NCBI GenBank assembly: GCA_946807835.1
Contig: OX327699.1
Span: forward strand, 25,842,014-25,906,013
From: Ailanthus altissimus
Taxonomy: Eukaryota > Streptophyta > Magnoliopsida > Sapindales > Simaroubaceae
DNA: 64,000 nucleotides
Direction: 5' to 3'
Part shown: one piece after another, positions 61,983 through 64,000 of the stretch
Position numbering within the stretch: the stretch's first letter is position 1
Layout of the letters: each line of letters begins with the position of its first letter
Translations under genes and position numbers: made by a program
The notes under the pieces: generated by a model
Told to the model about the DNA's origin: nothing
Databases searched by the model: none
Seen by the model: only the letters and a program-made list of their open reading frames with translations

Positions 61983-62375
61983 TGTTGATAATTGGCACTG
62001 TATGCCAGTTACATAATTGTTGGCACATGGTGTCAGTAATGTGCCAGTAATAGTGGACAGTTATTTCTTGACTGTCCATTATGCTAAACTCTTCCTAAAA
62101 ATGAGAGAATTTAACAATTTATTTTTTAATATAAATTAAAAAGAGTTTTTAAGTGATTTAAGAGAATTTGGTGTATTGGAGTTTTGATTGTAAGGTTAAA
62201 ATATTACAATACTTGTATTCTCCATTTTTAATAGTAAAAGATTCTTCTGTCTTCGGCCGTAGACGTAGGCTAAAAGCCGAACCACGTAATTTTGTGTTTG
62301 TTTTATTTTTATTTTTATTATTTTTCTCAATTTCGTTTTAGCTGCGACCCTGCATCACCCCTCAATTTCCTAACA
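61983..62375 (+). repeat. 5' LTR of a Tork/Tnt1-like copia element
   Basis: It begins TGTTGATAATTGGC and ends TTCCTAACA, so the ends are inverted (TGTT..AACA). Near its end is the phrase GACGTAGGC..GCCGAACCACGTAA typical of Tork-lineage LTRs. It is followed by AG and then the primer-binding site. The 3' LTR and the target duplication lie outside the window, so the left edge is inferred. Confidence 0.78.
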
Positions 62376-62377
62376 AG

Positions 62378-62390
62378 TGGTATCAGAGCT
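62378..62390 (+). promoter_or_regulatory. Retrotransposon primer-binding site
   Basis: TGGTATCAGAGCT complements the 3' end of initiator methionine tRNA, the standard primer of plant Ty1/copia reverse transcription. It lies two bases after the LTR end. Confidence 0.93.
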
Positions 62391-62405
62391 TTTGGTTGAA
62401 TGAGG

Positions 62406-62500
62406 TTACTATTCATATATACAGTTACTATTTACGTATATAATTACTGTTCATAAGTACGGATACTATTCATACGTATGGATACTATTCATGTGAAACG
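62406..62500 (+). repeat. 19-bp tandem repeat in the copia leader
   Basis: Five copies (starts 62406, 62425, 62444, 62463, 62482) of a unit like TTACTATTCATACGTATGG. They lie between the primer-binding site and gag, where packaging signals are expected. Confidence 0.9.
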
Positions 62501-62549
62501 ATGGGAGTCGATCCTAGCAGAAAGCAGTTCGTGGTGAAAAGCAATAGTG

Positions 62550-64000
62550 GCAAAATACGAAGTTGAGAAGTTCAATGGAGGTAATTTTACATTGTGAAAA
62601 ATGAAAATAAGGGCAATTTTAAAAAAAAAAATAAGTACTTAGAAGCAATTGATGAAAAGTCCACTGGTATCACTGATGATATCAAGTGGAATGAGATTGA
62701 CAATAATGCGGTTGCTGATATGCATCTAGCACTTGCTGATAACGTGCTATCCAGTGTGGCAGAAAAGAAAACAGCAAAAGAGATCTGGGATACTCTTATA
62801 AAATTGTATGAGGCTAAATCTTTGCACAATAAGATCTTCTTAAAAAGAAGATTGTATACTTTTCGAATGGCAGAATCCACTTCAGTGACAAAGAACATCA
62901 ACACGTTAAATACTCTATTTTCTCAACTCACTTCCTTGGGGCATAAAATAAAGGTAGGTGAACGTGCGGAGATTTTACTTCAAAGCCTACCAGATTCGTA
63001 TGATCAACTCATCATCAACTTGACGAATAATATCCTAACGGACTTTTTAGTCTTCGATGATGTTACAGCTACTGTACTGAGAGAAGAACGAAGACGAAAA
63101 AATAAAGAAGACAAACAGGAATTTTCGCAGCAAGCAGAAGCTTTGACAATGATGAGAGGTAGATAAACAGAACGTGGCCCTAGTAGGAGTCAAAATCATG
63201 GTAGACCAAAATCCAGAAGTAAAAAGAATGTCAAGTGCTACCATTGTGGTAAAAAATACCATCTGAAGAAGGATTACTGGGGATTGAAGAAAAGTACAGA
63301 GGACAAACCGCAAGGGAATATTGCAAGCACCTCAGATGATGGTGAAATTTTATACAGCGAGGCAGCAATAGTTGTTGAAAGCAGAAAACAGTTCTCTGAT
63401 GTATGGCTCATGGATTCTGGAGTTACATGGCACATGACCTCTAAGAGAGAATGGTTCCATCAATATGAACTTATCTCTGGAGGATCTGTATATATGGGAA
63501 TGATCATGCTTTGGAAATCGTTGGAATAGGATTCATCAAGATGAAGATGTACGATGGTACTATTCGTATTATCCAAGAGGTGCGACATGTGAAAAGCCTC
63601 AAGAAGAATCTTTTGTCATTAGGACAATTAGATAACATTGGGTGTAAGACGCAAATTGAAAATGAGACAATGAAAATTCTCAAAGGCGCGCTTGTAGTAA
63701 TGAAGGCAGAAAAGGTTGCTGCAAATTTGTATATGCTTAATGGAGAAACACTGCAGGAAGGAGATGCATCTGTTGCATCAACTAGTTCAGCAGAAGAGTC
63801 AACGATAATATGGCATCGCAAATTGAGCCATATGTCGGAACGAGGTTTGAAAATTCTCTCTGATCAAAATTTACTTCCTGGGCTCAAATCGATTCATTTA
63901 CCTTTCTGTGAGCACTGTGTCACAAGTAAGCAGCACAGATTAAAGTTCAGCACATCCAGTTCTAGAAGTAAAGAAATTCTAGAATTGATCCACTCTGATG
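62550..64000 (+). pseudogene. Copia gag-pol, decayed and cut by the window edge
   Basis: Gag begins at about 62550 (KYEVEKFNGG). A stop at 62595 replaces the conserved Trp, and a poly-A run (62621-62631) shifts the frame. Gag then runs to a stop at 63166. Downstream comes a zinc knuckle CYHCGKKYHLKKDYW, whose last Cys is Tyr. The protease motif is DSGVTWHMT, Val replacing the usual Ala. A one-base frameshift sits near 63498. The pre-integrase zinc-finger region follows, with WHRKLSHMSERG and CEHCVTSKQHR. Integrase, reverse transcriptase and RNase H would follow outside the window. The lineage is Tork/Tnt1-like by gag and LTR features. It is not autonomous. Confidence 0.9.

Overview
This is plant nuclear DNA, almost certainly from a woody-type eudicot; the species cannot be fixed from the sequence alone. 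The genes are intron-rich with GT-AG introns, intergenic DNA is very AT-rich, and the encoded proteins are plant-specific or closest in memory to plant families: NAC, R2R3-MYB, bHLH79, germin-like protein, PP2A catalytic subunit and 5-formyl-THF cyclo-ligase. Ty1/copia retrotransposons, a SINE and fold-back DNA elements sit between the genes.

Left third (1-27 kb): a tandem segmental duplication carrying an unusual NAC transcription factor pair, all on the minus strand. Unit A (about 1-11.7 kb) has two apparently intact genes. NAC-1 (2775-5237, 694 aa) has three exons and a huge intronless repeat tail. NAC-2 (7355-10972, about 559 aa) has its tail split into ten repeat-encoding mini-exons of 60-81 bp, all phase 0 and most carrying an RNHVAEN-like core. 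Unit B (about 16.72-25.6 kb) holds decayed copies. NAC-1' has lost most of exon 3 and reads into a fragment of a NAC promoter. NAC-2' has a lost splice acceptor, a Trp-to-stop change in the NAC domain and frameshifts. Between the units lie a SINE with an 18-bp target duplication, a 1.16-kb fold-back MULE-like element with a 9-bp target duplication, a MITE-like region and local tandem repeats. Unit B preserves the empty insertion sites of both the SINE and the fold-back element, so the order of events can be read.

Middle (27-46 kb): a complete six-exon PP2A catalytic subunit gene (minus), a seven-exon 5-formyltetrahydrofolate cyclo-ligase (plus), an intronless germin-like protein gene (plus) and a six-exon bHLH79-type gene (minus). 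This part is littered with copied gene pieces: a second copy of bHLH79 exon 2, a receptor-kinase exon, a direct repeat of 0.26 kb, a germin-like relic, a copied germin 3' end and a broken CPL4-like CTD phosphatase.

Right (46-64 kb): an internally deleted Ty1/copia element with matching 184-bp LTRs, a dynein light chain (LC8) gene with a long basic N-terminal extension (minus), a conserved plant gene of unknown function with a poly-C 5' leader (minus), a MYB35/TDF1-type R2R3-MYB (minus), a probable relic of a secreted cysteine-rich peptide, and the 5' end of a decayed Tork/Tnt1-like copia element that runs off the window. These housekeeping and developmental genes do not form a pathway with each other. 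The real system here is the NAC repeat-tail array and its copy-number and splicing evolution.
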